Shown: piece by piece, positions 1 through 9,124 of the stretch
How the letters are laid out: every line of letters starts with the position of its first letter
Numbering within the stretch: the first letter of the stretch is position 1
Source: Butyrivibrio sp.
Lineage (GTDB): Bacteria > Bacillota > Clostridia > Lachnospirales > Lachnospiraceae
Length of the DNA stretch: 44,239 bases
Assembly: GCA_024690485.1 (NCBI GenBank)
Contig: JAILPB010000011.1
Span: forward strand, 1-44,239
Direction: 5' to 3'
Translations under genes and position numbers: made by a program
Notes under the pieces: model-generated
The model's input: the letters and a program-made list of their open reading frames with translations, nothing else
Told to the model about the DNA's origin: nothing
Database searches by the model: none

Positions 1-650
1 AGGTTTTTCCATAAAAACAGGAAAACAATAACTACCTGCGCATGCTCTGACTTAAGCCAGTCGACTTTGTTATTGCCAAACAGTGTATAGAACTGATTGA
101 AAAGTCCGTTAAAGTCAAACAAAACCTGCCAGATAAGTACGATTGAAGCAATCGGCACCATCATGGGACTAAGGAAAAAGCTCCTGAACTGGCTCTTAAA
201 AGGAATACCTGATTCCATTACAACCGCAAGAAGAAGTGATAAACTCACAGCAAGTGGCACCGCAACAACGGAAAACTTAAAGGTATTTCCCGCTGCCAGT
301 CTGAACGCATCATTATTAAACACTCGCGTGAAATTGTAAAAACCAATAAATTCCTTCTGTATAGGGTTATTTACAACTGAATAATAAAGAACAACTATAA
401 ATGGAACAACGAAGAAGGTTAGTACTCCAATAAGTGAAGGACTCAGGAAGATCCAGGAGGTTACTGTCTCCCTCACGATCTTCCTTGTTTCCTTTTTGCT
501 TCGTTTAATTTTGATCCTACTCTTAGATCTGTAGGCTCTGCCGCGGCTCTCCGTGCCGGAAATCTTATCAGCGGCATTCTTCCTCAAAAGCTTATTAACT
601 TTTTCACCTAAATCCGCAACTCCTTCGCGGATATTAGAAAATGTCTTCAT
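1..650 (-). CDS. Carbohydrate ABC transporter permease, MalF/UgpA-like (3' end outside window)
   Basis: Membrane subunit of a sugar ABC importer; only the first 216 codons are inside the window. Translation from the ATG at 650 gives a basic cytoplasmic N-terminus of about 55 residues (many Arg/Lys and Ser). A first membrane span follows, beginning WIFLSPSLIGVLTFFVVPF, and then the family-typical FIGFYNFTRVF segment after a periplasmic loop. Two further hydrophobic spans and the SQFRSFFLSPMMVPIAS region match MalF/UgpA-type permeases. The ATP-binding and solute-binding partners are not in view, so the substrate cannot be named. The start is 27 bases after the UPF0210 gene; only a weak GAAAGA precedes it. 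The long basic N-terminal extension is unusual. Family call is firm; substrate unknown. Confidence 0.85.
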   Translation of the reverse strand, partial: MKTFSNIREGVADLGEKVNKLLRKNAADKISGTESRGRAYRSKSRIKIKRSKKETRKIVRETVTSWIFLSPSLIGVLTFFVVPFIVVLYYSVVNNPIQKEFIGFYNFTRVFNNDAFRLAAGNTFKFSVVAVPLAVSLSLLLAVVMESGIPFKSQFRSFFLSPMMVPIASIVLIWQVLFDFNGLFNQFYTLFGNNKVDWLKSEHAQVVIVFLFLWKN

Positions 651-677
651 AACAAATCTGTATCTTTCGATTATATT

Positions 678-2042
678 TTAGTTTTTAAAACTATGTATAG
701 GCGCAGGAATTCTGCCACCTCTGTTTACAAAATCATCACAGCTAAAGCCGTTTACAGGCATTACCGGGCTGTATCCGAAAAGTCCGCCAAAATCAACTAT
801 ATCTCCGACCTTCTTACCTATTGCAGGAATAAGTCTTACTGCAGTTGTCTTCTGGTTTATCATTCCGATTGCCATTTCATCGGCGATTATTCCGGCAAGA
901 GTTGTTGCCTTTGTATCACCGGGGATGGCGATCATATCAAGACCTACAGAGCACACACAAGTCATAGCTTCAAGCTTCTCAAGTGTGAGGCATCCGGCAT
1001 TTACTGCATTTATCATACCCTGATCTTCACTAACAGGAATAAAAGCACCTGAGAGACCTCCTACATAAGAAGAAGCCATAACTCCGCCCTTCTTAACCTG
1101 GTCATTTAACAGTGCAAGAGCTGCTGTTGTACCGGGAGCACCTGCATGTTCTACACCGATCTCATGGAGAATATCAGCAACGCTGTCTCCGATTGCAGGT
1201 GTAGGAGCAAGAGATAAGTCAACTATTCCAAAGGGAACACCAAGTCTGTCTGAAGCTTCCTTAGCTACCAGCTGCCCAACTCTTGTTACTTTAAATGCTG
1301 TCTTTTTAATTGTCTCGCAGAGAACTTCAAAGTTCTCTCCTCTGACCTTTTCAAGTGCTGTCTTTACTACGCCCGGGCCGCTGACACCAACGTTTATAAT
1401 TCTGTCAGCCTCGGTTACGCCATGGAAAGCACCCGCCATAAAAGGATTGTCATCAGGAGCATTGCAAAATACAACAAACTTCATGCATCCTGCGCTCTGA
1501 TTATCCTTTGTAAGCTCTGCTGTCTCTAAGATTATATCTCCAAGAAGCCTTACAGCATCCATATTGATGCCTGTCTTGGTTGAACCAACATTAACTGATG
1601 AACAAACCACATCAGTTGTAGCCAAAGCCTCAGGAATGGACTGGATAAGGAGCTTATCAGCAGTTGTCATACCCTTACTAACAAGAGCGCTGTATCCGCC
1701 AAGAAGATTTACTCCAACGTCCTTTGCGGCCTTATCAAGAGTCTTAGCTATAGAGACAAAATCCTTTGGCTCTTTACAAGCAGAAGCACCGATAATTGCT
1801 ATCGGTGTTACTGATATACGCTTATTTACTATAGGAATACCGAAATCCCTTGAGATTTCATCTCCCGTTTTAACAAGATCTTTCGCAGAATTATATATCT
1901 TTTCGTAGATATTTTTATTAAGTGTTTCAAGATCAGAGCTTATGCAATCAAGAAGACTGATGCCCATTGTAATGGTACGAACATCAAGGTTCTCCTTTTC
2001 AATCATCTCATTAGTCTCTGATACCTCATTGATGTTTATCAT
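678..2042 (-). CDS. UPF0210 / PFL-family protein (DUF711)
   Basis: 454 residues, the full length of the UPF0210 (DUF711) family, whose fold is related to pyruvate formate-lyase-like proteins and whose function is not established. Recognisable segments are the N-terminal [17 protein letters not shown], the IGASACKEP turn, [12 protein letters not shown], a central [14 protein letters not shown] and the C-terminal [13 protein letters not shown]. An AAGGAG site lies 8 bases before the ATG. The gene follows the small ACT-domain gene by 16 bases. This pairing (UPF0237-UPF0210) recurs in Firmicutes and suggests the ACT protein senses a ligand or regulates this protein. Family identity is strong; no reaction should be assigned. 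Confidence 0.9.
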   Translation of the reverse strand: MININEVSETNEMIEKENLDVRTITMGISLLDCISSDLETLNKNIYEKIYNSAKDLVKTGDEISRDFGIPIVNKRISVTPIAIIGASACKEPKDFVSIAKTLDKAAKDVGVNLLGGYSALVSKGMTTADKLLIQSIPEALATTDVVCSSVNVGSTKTGINMDAVRLLGDIILETAELTKDNQSAGCMKFVVFCNAPDDNPFMAGAFHGVTEADRIINVGVSGPGVVKTALEKVRGENFEVLCETIKKTAFKVTRVGQLVAKEASDRLGVPFGIVDLSLAPTPAIGDSVADILHEIGVEHAGAPGTTAALALLNDQVKKGGVMASSYVGGLSGAFIPVSEDQGMINAVNAGCLTLEKLEAMTCVCSVGLDMIAIPGDTKATTLAGIIADEMAIGMINQKTTAVRLIPAIGKKVGDIVDFGGLFGYSPVMPVNGFSCDDFVNRGGRIPAPIHSFKN

Positions 2043-2058
2043 GTAAGCTCTCCTTCTA

Positions 2059-2331
2059 TCAGATTCTGTGCATTGAGTCGAAAATCTCTTCTCTCTGGCA
2101 TTTAATAACTACACCGATGCCTTCGCCAAGCTGCTCAAGTGCCTGTGATGCATCAGCCAAAGGAGTGCTGCTCTTTGACATATCAACGATCATCATCATG
2201 TTGAAATAGCCTGAAACAATTGTCTGTGAGATATCAAGAATGTTAATGTCATTCTCTGCAAGATATGTACATACCTTAGCAATGATTCCCACTGTGTCTT
2301 TACCTACTACAGTAATAATAATTCTGTTCAT
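2059..2331 (-). CDS. ACT domain protein, UPF0237 family
   Basis: A single ACT domain of 90 residues with nothing else attached. It starts [20 protein letters not shown], the typical first strand and helix of ACT modules in GcvR-like and UPF0237 proteins. The middle carries [22 protein letters not shown] and the end is [20 protein letters not shown] domains bind small ligands, often amino acids, and work as dimers; the ligand here is unknown. A GGAAGGG site lies about 10 bases before the ATG. It sits between the metallo-hydrolase and UPF0210 genes with 16-19 base gaps, so the three are probably co-transcribed. Confidence 0.9.
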   Translation of the reverse strand: MNRIIITVVGKDTVGIIAKVCTYLAENDINILDISQTIVSGYFNMMMIVDMSKSSTPLADASQALEQLGEGIGVVIKCQREEIFDSMHRI

Positions 2332-2350
2332 CTTTGAAGCCCTTCCTTAA

Positions 2351-3148
2351 TTAGATTGTTATTATGTCTGATAATTCGTTTCGCTTTGCAACCATGATAT
2401 TGAAATCATTTCCGTGGAATGGATTATCGCCAAGCTCAATTTCAACCCTTACTGTTTCATATGCAAGCTCGGGCAAATTATTTTCCTTACTCAGGTGACC
2501 AAGTAGAATTCCTTTGAGATCATTGTGCAGGATTCTGCATAAGAGTTCCCCACTCTTTTCATTAGACAAATGTCCCTTTTCTCCAAGTATTCTCTTTTTC
2601 AGATAATAGGGATACGGTCCTGTCTGAAGCATTCTCACATCGTGATTGGCTTCAAGTAAAAGCGCATCCATATTTTGCAGGCAGTCAACTGTGTAATCAT
2701 TGAAGCATCCAAGGTCGGTTGCAATTGCGACCCTTTTCTTCCCACAGCTGATTCTGTATGCAACAGGGTCTAATGCGTCATGCATTATCGTCATGGGGTT
2801 GATGACCAGATCTTTTACAGGTACCTTCTCATCAGCCTTCACCTCAATAAAACTTGAGGATACCATTTCACCCTTCTTGTCACTTGATTTTATGCCGCTA
2901 ATTGTGCCTTTCGTGGCATAAACCGGAATATCATACTTCTTTAAAATAGTATGGAGTCCTGCGATATGATCTGAATGCTCATGCGTTACAAATATAGCAT
3001 CAATATCAGACAGTGACAAATCCAATTTATTCAGGCCTTCTTCTATTCTTTTTTTACTGCATCCTGTATCAACAAGTATATGCGTGGCATCAGAACCAAC
3101 ATATATACTGTTTCCGCTACTGCCGCTAGATAAGCTCGCCAGTCGCAT
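2351..3148 (-). CDS. walJ: MBL-fold metallo-hydrolase, WalJ/YycJ-like
   Basis: 265 residues of metallo-beta-lactamase fold. The zinc motif HEHSDH is at residues 56-61, after the strand DAIFVT. Further family signatures are the N-terminal RLASLSSGSSGNSIYV, the ATDLGCFND segment, LLLEANHD and LGHLSKENN near the C-terminus. This pattern is that of YycJ/WalJ, a probable nuclease-like hydrolase encoded with the WalKR system in bacilli. Here it sits instead after the FtsA-like gene (74-base gap) and before the ACT gene (19-base gap), with no walK or walR in the window. Substrate not established; a generic MBL hydrolase name is the cautious alternative. Confidence 0.8.
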   Translation of the reverse strand: MRLASLSSGSSGNSIYVGSDATHILVDTGCSKKRIEEGLNKLDLSLSDIDAIFVTHEHSDHIAGLHTILKKYDIPVYATKGTISGIKSSDKKGEMVSSSFIEVKADEKVPVKDLVINPMTIMHDALDPVAYRISCGKKRVAIATDLGCFNDYTVDCLQNMDALLLEANHDVRMLQTGPYPYYLKKRILGEKGHLSNEKSGELLCRILHNDLKGILLGHLSKENNLPELAYETVRVEIELGDNPFHGNDFNIMVAKRNELSDIITI

Positions 3149-3222
3149 TATATTACTGTCTCCGTTTCATTATAATAAATTCTAAGTGTGTTCAAATTGT
3201 GTACGTTTGTTTAAAATTCTGT

Positions 3223-5385
3223 TTATTTCCAGTAAACCTCTATCCTGTCGCCCTCATGGATGGCCTGCATATAGTCAGGTGTACCGCCGTTAAGAGTAGT
3301 TACGATACTTCTTCCGTTGGGCTTTGATAAATCAAAATCTATCACATCAAAGATATCTACAAAAATATAGTCTGATTTTCCGTGAAGGATTACAGGCTCA
3401 TTGTTTACTGTAACATGAAGGTCATGGGTTATGACTCTTCTGGTTGATTGAGCTGCACTCTTTGGCGCATTATCGCCACCTGATATACTATAACTTCCAT
3501 CCTCGTTTTGTTCAACATCAAGCTCAGCATCGGCGTCAGTCGATGACTCCTCATTTTCCTGCTCAATGGCGATTTCATCGGCATCAGGGAAGTTTGCATA
3601 ATATTCCAAAATAGCATCTTTTCCTGATTTAAACTCTACCTTGAAGTTCTCATATACAGGTGTATCCTCTCCTGCAACCTCATTATTTACGGTTATAACT
3701 GAATACTCTGTAAGATCCACATCAAGAAGCTTTGCTATCTGGGCTGCAGTCTCAAAATCAAGGATTTTGATATCATCGCCGGATTTAATATTGTAAAAAC
3801 CGGTCTGAGGCTCACCATTTACTTCGGCAGTCTTTGGAACATCAATGTTCTTTCCGTCTACCGTAATATTAAAAGTATCCTTAAACTCCGGAATATCTGA
3901 TATCTCGCTGCTTCCCGGTTTTCCGGTTGTAGAGCTTGTAACCTCGATTATGTCATTGGCATGGATCTTGGTATGAATGTCTGCAGGTGATCCGTTGAGA
4001 GTAATGACAGCCGGTTCACCGGGCTCTCCTCTTACCATTCTCTCCTGACCGTTAACCGTAAACCTAAGCTCCTCGCCGCGCTTAGGGAACAGATCCTCGT
4101 TAGGGAAATCTGCCTGCATAGCGGCATCGACAATTGCAAGCTTACCGTTATCATAGATTTTGGTCTGCTGGCCGTTAAATGACACAAATACGAAGTTATT
4201 TGACTGCTCGTAGAAGCTTACACAGATACCAAGCGGAGTAACCATCAGGGAATCTCTCTCTACATCATTCTCTTCGTTTAAGAACTTGATGTTCTTCATA
4301 ACTTCTTCGCCTCTAAGGGCAACTCTTTCCTCCGGAATCTTCATTTCCTTGGCAAGAGCCTTGGTGTATCCCGGAACGCATCCGCCACCACCAACAACAA
4401 ATACGGCGCTTACCGGCTTATTACCGTTAAGCTGCTTAATCTGCTGGGTTACCATCTTAGACATTTTCTCAACAAGTGGCTTTATCATCTTGGCGATCTC
4501 TTTTGCGGAAATCGTCTTTTCAAGTCCCATGATATCAATGTATTTAACCTGATCCATGTGACTGGCATCAATTTTAATCTGATCTGCCGTGTTGAAATCC
4601 ACAAGGCAGTGCTGAGCGATTATCTCAGTAATAGAGTCACCGGCAATTGGAAGCATTCCATAGGAAGTAATGGTTCCGTCATCGGTGATACAGATATCCG
4701 ATGTACCAGCACCCACGTCTACAAGGGCGAGGTTCAGCATTCTAAACTGTGGCGGTATTGCAACCATCATAGCCGCAATAGGCTCCAGGGTCATATTGGC
4801 AACCTTTAAGTCTGCTCTCTCACAGGCTTTATAAAGACCGTCAACGCAATCATCTGGAAGGAAGGTCGCTATAAGGTCAAGGGCTACTCTTCCTGCATTA
4901 TGTCCCTCAAGATTAGCAATCTGATAATCGTCAAGATAATAGTGCATGACAGAATATCCAACCAGATAAAACTTAACATCTGACTGATTCTGTGAGAGAA
5001 ACTCCTGATAAGCCTTCTCAACAGCCTTGGATTCCAGATTGTAGATCTCTTCCTCTGTCATCTCCCTGTTGTCGGTAAATTCCTCTTCATAATTGGTCTT
5101 AACCGTACGAAGCACACGACCAGCGGCAGCTATACATACATCCGTAAGATGTATCTGCGTCTGCTGTTCAAGGTTTTCCTTTACAACCTTTATTGTAGCT
5201 CCGACTTTTCCAATATCATGGATCTGTCCGTCGAGCATGGCTCTTGTCTCATGCTTTTGAACGTTCTGAGCAATCACATGGAAAACTTCATTCTCCATGT
5301 AACCCACAGTTCCAACTACGCTTCTGGTACCGATATCCAGTCCAAATACCACGTTCTTTTCTGATTGTTCCGTCATTGTAGCCAT
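3223..5385 (-). CDS. FtsA/PilM-like actin-family protein with long beta-grasp-like C-terminal tail
   Basis: 720 residues. Residues 12-410 are an actin/Hsp70-type ATPase fold: phosphate-1 loop GLDIGTRS (15-22), phosphate-2 VDVGAGTSD (222-230) and adenosine motif GGGGCVPG (332-339). The SHS2-like region between loops is typical of FtsA/PilM/MreB-like proteins. Residues 410-720 hold four or so diverged segments of the form 'I-T-V/L-N-G ... G-D-x-I-x-V'. One example is AVITLNGSPADIHTKIHAND; the protein ends with HEGDRIEVYWK. These look like ubiquitin-like beta-grasp repeats, separated by an acidic linker (about 618-640). The C-terminal membrane helix of true FtsA is absent. The start codon overlaps the coaE stop by one base, and GGGGGA precedes it by about 8 bases. 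It is probably a cytoskeletal or assembly factor, not the divisome FtsA itself; role unknown. Confidence 0.75.
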   Translation of the reverse strand: MATMTEQSEKNVVFGLDIGTRSVVGTVGYMENEVFHVIAQNVQKHETRAMLDGQIHDIGKVGATIKVVKENLEQQTQIHLTDVCIAAAGRVLRTVKTNYEEEFTDNREMTEEEIYNLESKAVEKAYQEFLSQNQSDVKFYLVGYSVMHYYLDDYQIANLEGHNAGRVALDLIATFLPDDCVDGLYKACERADLKVANMTLEPIAAMMVAIPPQFRMLNLALVDVGAGTSDICITDDGTITSYGMLPIAGDSITEIIAQHCLVDFNTADQIKIDASHMDQVKYIDIMGLEKTISAKEIAKMIKPLVEKMSKMVTQQIKQLNGNKPVSAVFVVGGGGCVPGYTKALAKEMKIPEERVALRGEEVMKNIKFLNEENDVERDSLMVTPLGICVSFYEQSNNFVFVSFNGQQTKIYDNGKLAIVDAAMQADFPNEDLFPKRGEELRFTVNGQERMVRGEPGEPAVITLNGSPADIHTKIHANDIIEVTSSTTGKPGSSEISDIPEFKDTFNITVDGKNIDVPKTAEVNGEPQTGFYNIKSGDDIKILDFETAAQIAKLLDVDLTEYSVITVNNEVAGEDTPVYENFKVEFKSGKDAILEYYANFPDADEIAIEQENEESSTDADAELDVEQNEDGSYSISGGDNAPKSAAQSTRRVITHDLHVTVNNEPVILHGKSDYIFVDIFDVIDFDLSKPNGRSIVTTLNGGTPDYMQAIHEGDRIEVYWK

Positions 5386-5981
5386 TAATTTTCCCCCAAT
5401 ATTAAATCAATCTGGCGGTAAGTTTCTTCGTTACTACCGCTGTTATCAATGACAAAATCGCAGCTTTTTCTAAATTCTTCTTCCTTTAGCTGACTAGCAA
5501 AAATATCGTTTATCTTTTCATCTAAGTAGCCACGGCTTAATTTAAGACGCTCTCTGCGCACTTCCTCGGATGCGTATATATACCACATTTCATCAACTAT
5601 AGCTTTGTAACCGTTCTCAATCAAAAGTGCAGCCTCGATAAACAGATAGTCGAGTTCGTTTTCTTCCCTTTCTCTGTCTATCTCTGCCTTAATGAACCTG
5701 TTCACCTCCGTATGGAGTATCTCGTTGGCCTTAAGAAGTAGCTTTTCATCTGAAAAAATAATCTGAGCCATGAGCTTTTTGTCGATTTCTCCATCCTTAT
5801 CAAGAACCTCTTTTCCAAGAAGCTCCACGATAGGTTCATAGCAGGGCTGGCCTTTTTTCTTGATATCATTTGCAACATCATCTGAAAAAATAATCCTGCA
5901 TTTGGTTTTCTCTTCTATGTAATTAAGTATGGTGCTCTTTCCGGCGCCAACTCCTCCGGTAATACCGATTACCTTCATCAT
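5385..5981 (-). CDS. coaE: Dephospho-CoA kinase
   Basis: 198 residues, the usual length. It catalyses the last step of CoA synthesis, ATP-dependent phosphorylation of dephospho-CoA at the 3' ribose hydroxyl. The P-loop GITGGVGAGKST is at residues 6-17, followed by the family DDVAND segment. LLKANEILHTEVNRFI and DYLFIEAALLIENG form the CoA-binding and lid region, and RRERLKLSRG carries the basic residues of the lid. The start overlaps the polA stop by four bases (ATGA). The polA-coaE order is common in Firmicutes. There are two adjacent ATG codons; I keep the first. Confidence 0.95.
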   Translation of the reverse strand: MMKVIGITGGVGAGKSTILNYIEEKTKCRIIFSDDVANDIKKKGQPCYEPIVELLGKEVLDKDGEIDKKLMAQIIFSDEKLLLKANEILHTEVNRFIKAEIDREREENELDYLFIEAALLIENGYKAIVDEMWYIYASEEVRRERLKLSRGYLDEKINDIFASQLKEEEFRKSCDFVIDNSGSNEETYRQIDLILGEN

Positions 5982-8641
5982 TTCGCCTCGAACCAGTCAG
6001 AACCTGTGTGGCACTCTACCTCTAAAGGAACTGAGAGCTTAGCAGCATTCTGCATCTCTTCTTCCATAAGAGCTGTCACCTTATCTATTTCATCAGATGC
6101 AGTCTCTATAACAAGTTCATCGTGTATCTGAAGTATCATTCTTGATTTCAGATTCTCTTTAAGAATCCTCCTCCATACAAGAATCATGGCAATCTTCATA
6201 ATATCCGCAGCTGTTCCCTGAATAGGTGCATTCATCGCAACTCTCTCACCAAACTGCCTCTGCATGAAATTGCCGGATTTAAGCTCAGGCATGGGACGCT
6301 TCCTTCCGTAAAGTGTTACGCAGTATCCCTTTTCCTTAGCATTTTCAACAGCGCTATCCTGGTAATTCTTAACTCCCGGATAGGTCTGAAGATATTCCTC
6401 CATGTACTGCTTGGCCTCGGTTCTGGTAATACCCAGATCCTCTCCAAGTCCGAAAGCGCTGATACCATAGACGATACCAAAGTTTACAGCCTTGGCATTT
6501 CTTCTCTGAAGATCTGTAACTTCCTCAAAGGGTGTATGGAAAACCTTAGATGCAGTGATCCTGTGAATGTCATCGCCCTCATGATATGCATCTATAAGAC
6601 CCTTGTCCTCAGACATATGAGCAAGGATTCTAAGCTCTATCTGAGAGTAATCTGCATCAGCAAAAACATATCCATCCTTTGGAACAAATACCTTTCTTAT
6701 GGCTCTTCCAAGCTCTGTTCTCATGGGTATGTTCTGAAGATTCGGCTCAGTTGAGCTGATTCTTCCTGTTGCTGTTATGGTCTGGTTGAAATTCGTATGA
6801 ATTCTTCCGTCATCTTCAATATATTTTGCAAGGCCTTCAGCATAAGTACTCTTAAGCTTTGTAAGCGTCCTGTACTCAAGAATCTCAGCGATTATAGGCT
6901 GATCCTTGGCAAGCTTTTCAAGAACGTCAGCTGCTGTTGAATAACCGGTCTTTGTTTTTTTGCCTCCGGGAAGTCCCATCTTTTCAAATAAAACTTCGCC
7001 AAGCTGCTTAGGTGAATTGATATTAAATTCAAGTCCCGCTTTGTCGTGGATGCTCTTTTCAAGCTCATCTATTCTGCCTGTGAGTCTGTCTCCGTAGGCT
7101 GCAAGCTCATCCTTCTTAACAAGGATTCCCTCTTTTTCCATATCGTAGAGAATGTAGCTAAGAGGCATCTCGATATCTCTCATGAGATCTTGCATTCCTG
7201 CGCCTTCAAGTCTTTTTTCGATTAAAGGAGCGGCCATAAATGCTACATATGCAAGGTATGAGGTATACTCCTTTTTCTTATCGCTGTCAGCCTTTGATAT
7301 TTTTTCCTTGCCAAATATCTGAGCCTTACTTCTGATGGTAAGCTGCAGGTATTCACCCGCGATATCAGATGCGCTGTAGTCGTTTTTAAGAGGATTATTA
7401 AGATATGCCCCGATCAAAATATCAAAGTTACAAGGAAGCTGCCTCTCATAATTAAATACATCATCCGGCTTAAAGAATGGATATGCATGCTTTATATCAA
7501 AAAATGAAAGCCTGCAGGTCTTGGAAAGCTCTGATAAACCTTCACCAACCACATCAGCAGTGATATCACTTCCAATTTCAAAATAGTAAGCCTTATCTTC
7601 TGAAATGCAGACAGAACCGGCTATAAGCTCTCTATCCTCTGAAATCAGGGAAACACCAACAAGCTTATCCTTCTGATTATCTGCATATTTCCTTGCTTTA
7701 TCGAAAACCTGCTCCAAATCTGCAAGGGTCTTTACATCTTCAAAAGAAACTTCAACCTTAGTCTCTGTAACTCCTGCTTCAAATTTTCCAAGAAGATTCT
7801 TAAAGCCAAGCCTCTTAAACATCTCATAAGCTTTTCTTGTAAAGAGGTCAGAAAGTCTTGCATTTTCAAAGCTATAGTCAATGTCAGCATCAACATTTAT
7901 GGTCGCAAGTACTTTACTTAGATCAGCCAGCTCCCTGTTACTTGCAAGAGATTCTTTTATAGCTTTCTTGGTTATATTTTCAAGATTGGCATAGATATTA
8001 TCAATAGAACCATACTCGGTCATAAGCGCTATAGCTGTCTTTTCGCCAACCTTAGGAACTCCGGGGATATTATCTGAGGAGTCTCCCATAAGAGCCTTAA
8101 GCTCAATAAACTGCAGAGGTGTAACTCCGTATAAATCCTTTACATCCTTCGCAAAATAGTTCTCTATCTCGGTTCTTCCCTGTTTTGTCTTAGGAATTCT
8201 TACGCAGATCTTATCCGTTGCAACCTGCAAAAGGTCTCTGTCACCGGAAATAAGGCGCACATCCATGCCCGCTTTTTCGCCTCTTTTTGCGATGGTTCCA
8301 AGGATATCGTCGGCCTCAAGCCCTGCCTTTTCCATGCGGCAGATGCCCATGGCGTCAAGAACTTCCTTCATGAGAGGAACCTGCTCTCTAAGCTCATCAG
8401 GCATTCCCTTTCTGGTGCCCTTATACTCCTTGTATATCTCATGTCTGAAGGTAGGCGCATGTACATCGAAGGCAACAGTAAGATAATCAGGCTTTTCCTC
8501 TTCGAGTAGCCTAAACATAATATTTAAAAAGCCAAAAACCGCGCCTGTACGAAGCCCCTCTGCGTTAGTCAGATCAGGGAGCCCATAAAATGCTCTGTTT
8601 AAAATGCTGTGTCCGTCTATTAAAAGTAATTTTTCACTCAT
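5978..8641 (-). CDS. polA: DNA polymerase I
   Basis: 887 residues. The N-terminal 5'-3' exonuclease (flap endonuclease) domain runs from about 1 to 290, with DGHSILNRAFYGL, GLEADDILGT, SGDRDLLQ and GDSSDNIPGVPKVGEKTA. The middle domain (about 300-480) occupies the place of the proofreading exonuclease but lacks the expected acidic D-x-E motif, so it is probably inactive. The polymerase domain has motif A DYSQIELRI (about 663-673), the O-helix RRNAKAVNFGIVYG (about 713-727) with Phe at the sugar-selecting position, and motif C QIHDELVIE (about 838-846). It fills Okazaki and repair gaps. It lies 35 bases after the zinc-finger gene and overlaps coaE by four bases. Confidence 0.97.
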   Translation of the reverse strand: MSEKLLLIDGHSILNRAFYGLPDLTNAEGLRTGAVFGFLNIMFRLLEEEKPDYLTVAFDVHAPTFRHEIYKEYKGTRKGMPDELREQVPLMKEVLDAMGICRMEKAGLEADDILGTIAKRGEKAGMDVRLISGDRDLLQVATDKICVRIPKTKQGRTEIENYFAKDVKDLYGVTPLQFIELKALMGDSSDNIPGVPKVGEKTAIALMTEYGSIDNIYANLENITKKAIKESLASNRELADLSKVLATINVDADIDYSFENARLSDLFTRKAYEMFKRLGFKNLLGKFEAGVTETKVEVSFEDVKTLADLEQVFDKARKYADNQKDKLVGVSLISEDRELIAGSVCISEDKAYYFEIGSDITADVVGEGLSELSKTCRLSFFDIKHAYPFFKPDDVFNYERQLPCNFDILIGAYLNNPLKNDYSASDIAGEYLQLTIRSKAQIFGKEKISKADSDKKKEYTSYLAYVAFMAAPLIEKRLEGAGMQDLMRDIEMPLSYILYDMEKEGILVKKDELAAYGDRLTGRIDELEKSIHDKAGLEFNINSPKQLGEVLFEKMGLPGGKKTKTGYSTAADVLEKLAKDQPIIAEILEYRTLTKLKSTYAEGLAKYIEDDGRIHTNFNQTITATGRISSTEPNLQNIPMRTELGRAIRKVFVPKDGYVFADADYSQIELRILAHMSEDKGLIDAYHEGDDIHRITASKVFHTPFEEVTDLQRRNAKAVNFGIVYGISAFGLGEDLGITRTEAKQYMEEYLQTYPGVKNYQDSAVENAKEKGYCVTLYGRKRPMPELKSGNFMQRQFGERVAMNAPIQGTAADIMKIAMILVWRRILKENLKSRMILQIHDELVIETASDEIDKVTALMEEEMQNAAKLSVPLEVECHTGSDWFEAK

Positions 8642-8676
8642 GTCTGTACTTGTAGTTCCTTTGTGTTAATGAATTT

Positions 8677-9000
8677 TTAAAGAATGATTGAAAGTGCTAT
8701 TGCTATGGCAATCTCAGCAACTATGACTACCTGAAGTCCAAGGGCTGTCTTTAGAAGCTTTTTTCTGAAAGCAAGCCTTTGCCAGGCATTTTGAATAAGA
8801 TTCCCCAACTCTGCTGACAGATTAAAACTTTTTCCATCCTCCAGGCTCTTGGTGCCTGTTTCAACCAAAAATTGTATCGTGAGCTCTTCTCTGCAGTTTT
8901 TACAGTGTTCTATATGTTCCAGAAAGGTCTCAAGGTCTCTGTTATCAAGCTCATCCTCAAGAAAATCCGGAATCATGCGCTGAAATTCCTTACATTCCAT
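8677..9000 (-). CDS. Zinc-finger membrane protein, anti-sigma-factor-like (zf-HC2)
   Basis: 107 residues from the ATG at 9000, which has GGAGCG eight or so bases upstream. An in-frame TTG at 9018 has no such site. The N-terminus has C3 and then H29-x3-C33-x2-C36, the anti-sigma zinc-finger (ZAS/zf-HC2) pattern. Residues about 83-107 are one hydrophobic helix that ends the protein, so no extracellular sensor domain follows. Anti-sigma proteins of this type hold an ECF sigma factor at the membrane. No sigma gene adjoins; the left neighbour is polA and the right neighbour is the flagellar terminator. It may partner with a distant sigma or have another role. Confidence 0.7.
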   Translation of the reverse strand: MECKEFQRMIPDFLEDELDNRDLETFLEHIEHCKNCREELTIQFLVETGTKSLEDGKSFNLSAELGNLIQNAWQRLAFRKKLLKTALGLQVVIVAEIAIAIALSIIL

Positions 9001-9074
9001 AATCGCTCCGTGCCCCAATATCTTGTATGTGCAAACTTAGCCCAAGTATATTATTCAACAATATATAGCATACA

Positions 9075-9108
9075 CCAAAAAAGGGAGCTTCGCAATTGTG
9101 AAGCTCCC
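9075..9108 (-). terminator. Rho-independent terminator of the flagellar locus
   Basis: On the minus strand GGGAGCTTC pairs with GAAGCTCCC (9083-9091 with 9100-9108, eight-base loop), followed by six T. It starts 16 bases after the flgE stop and marks the end of the flagellar transcript. Confidence 0.9.
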
Positions 9109-9124
9109 TAATAAAGCATATTAT

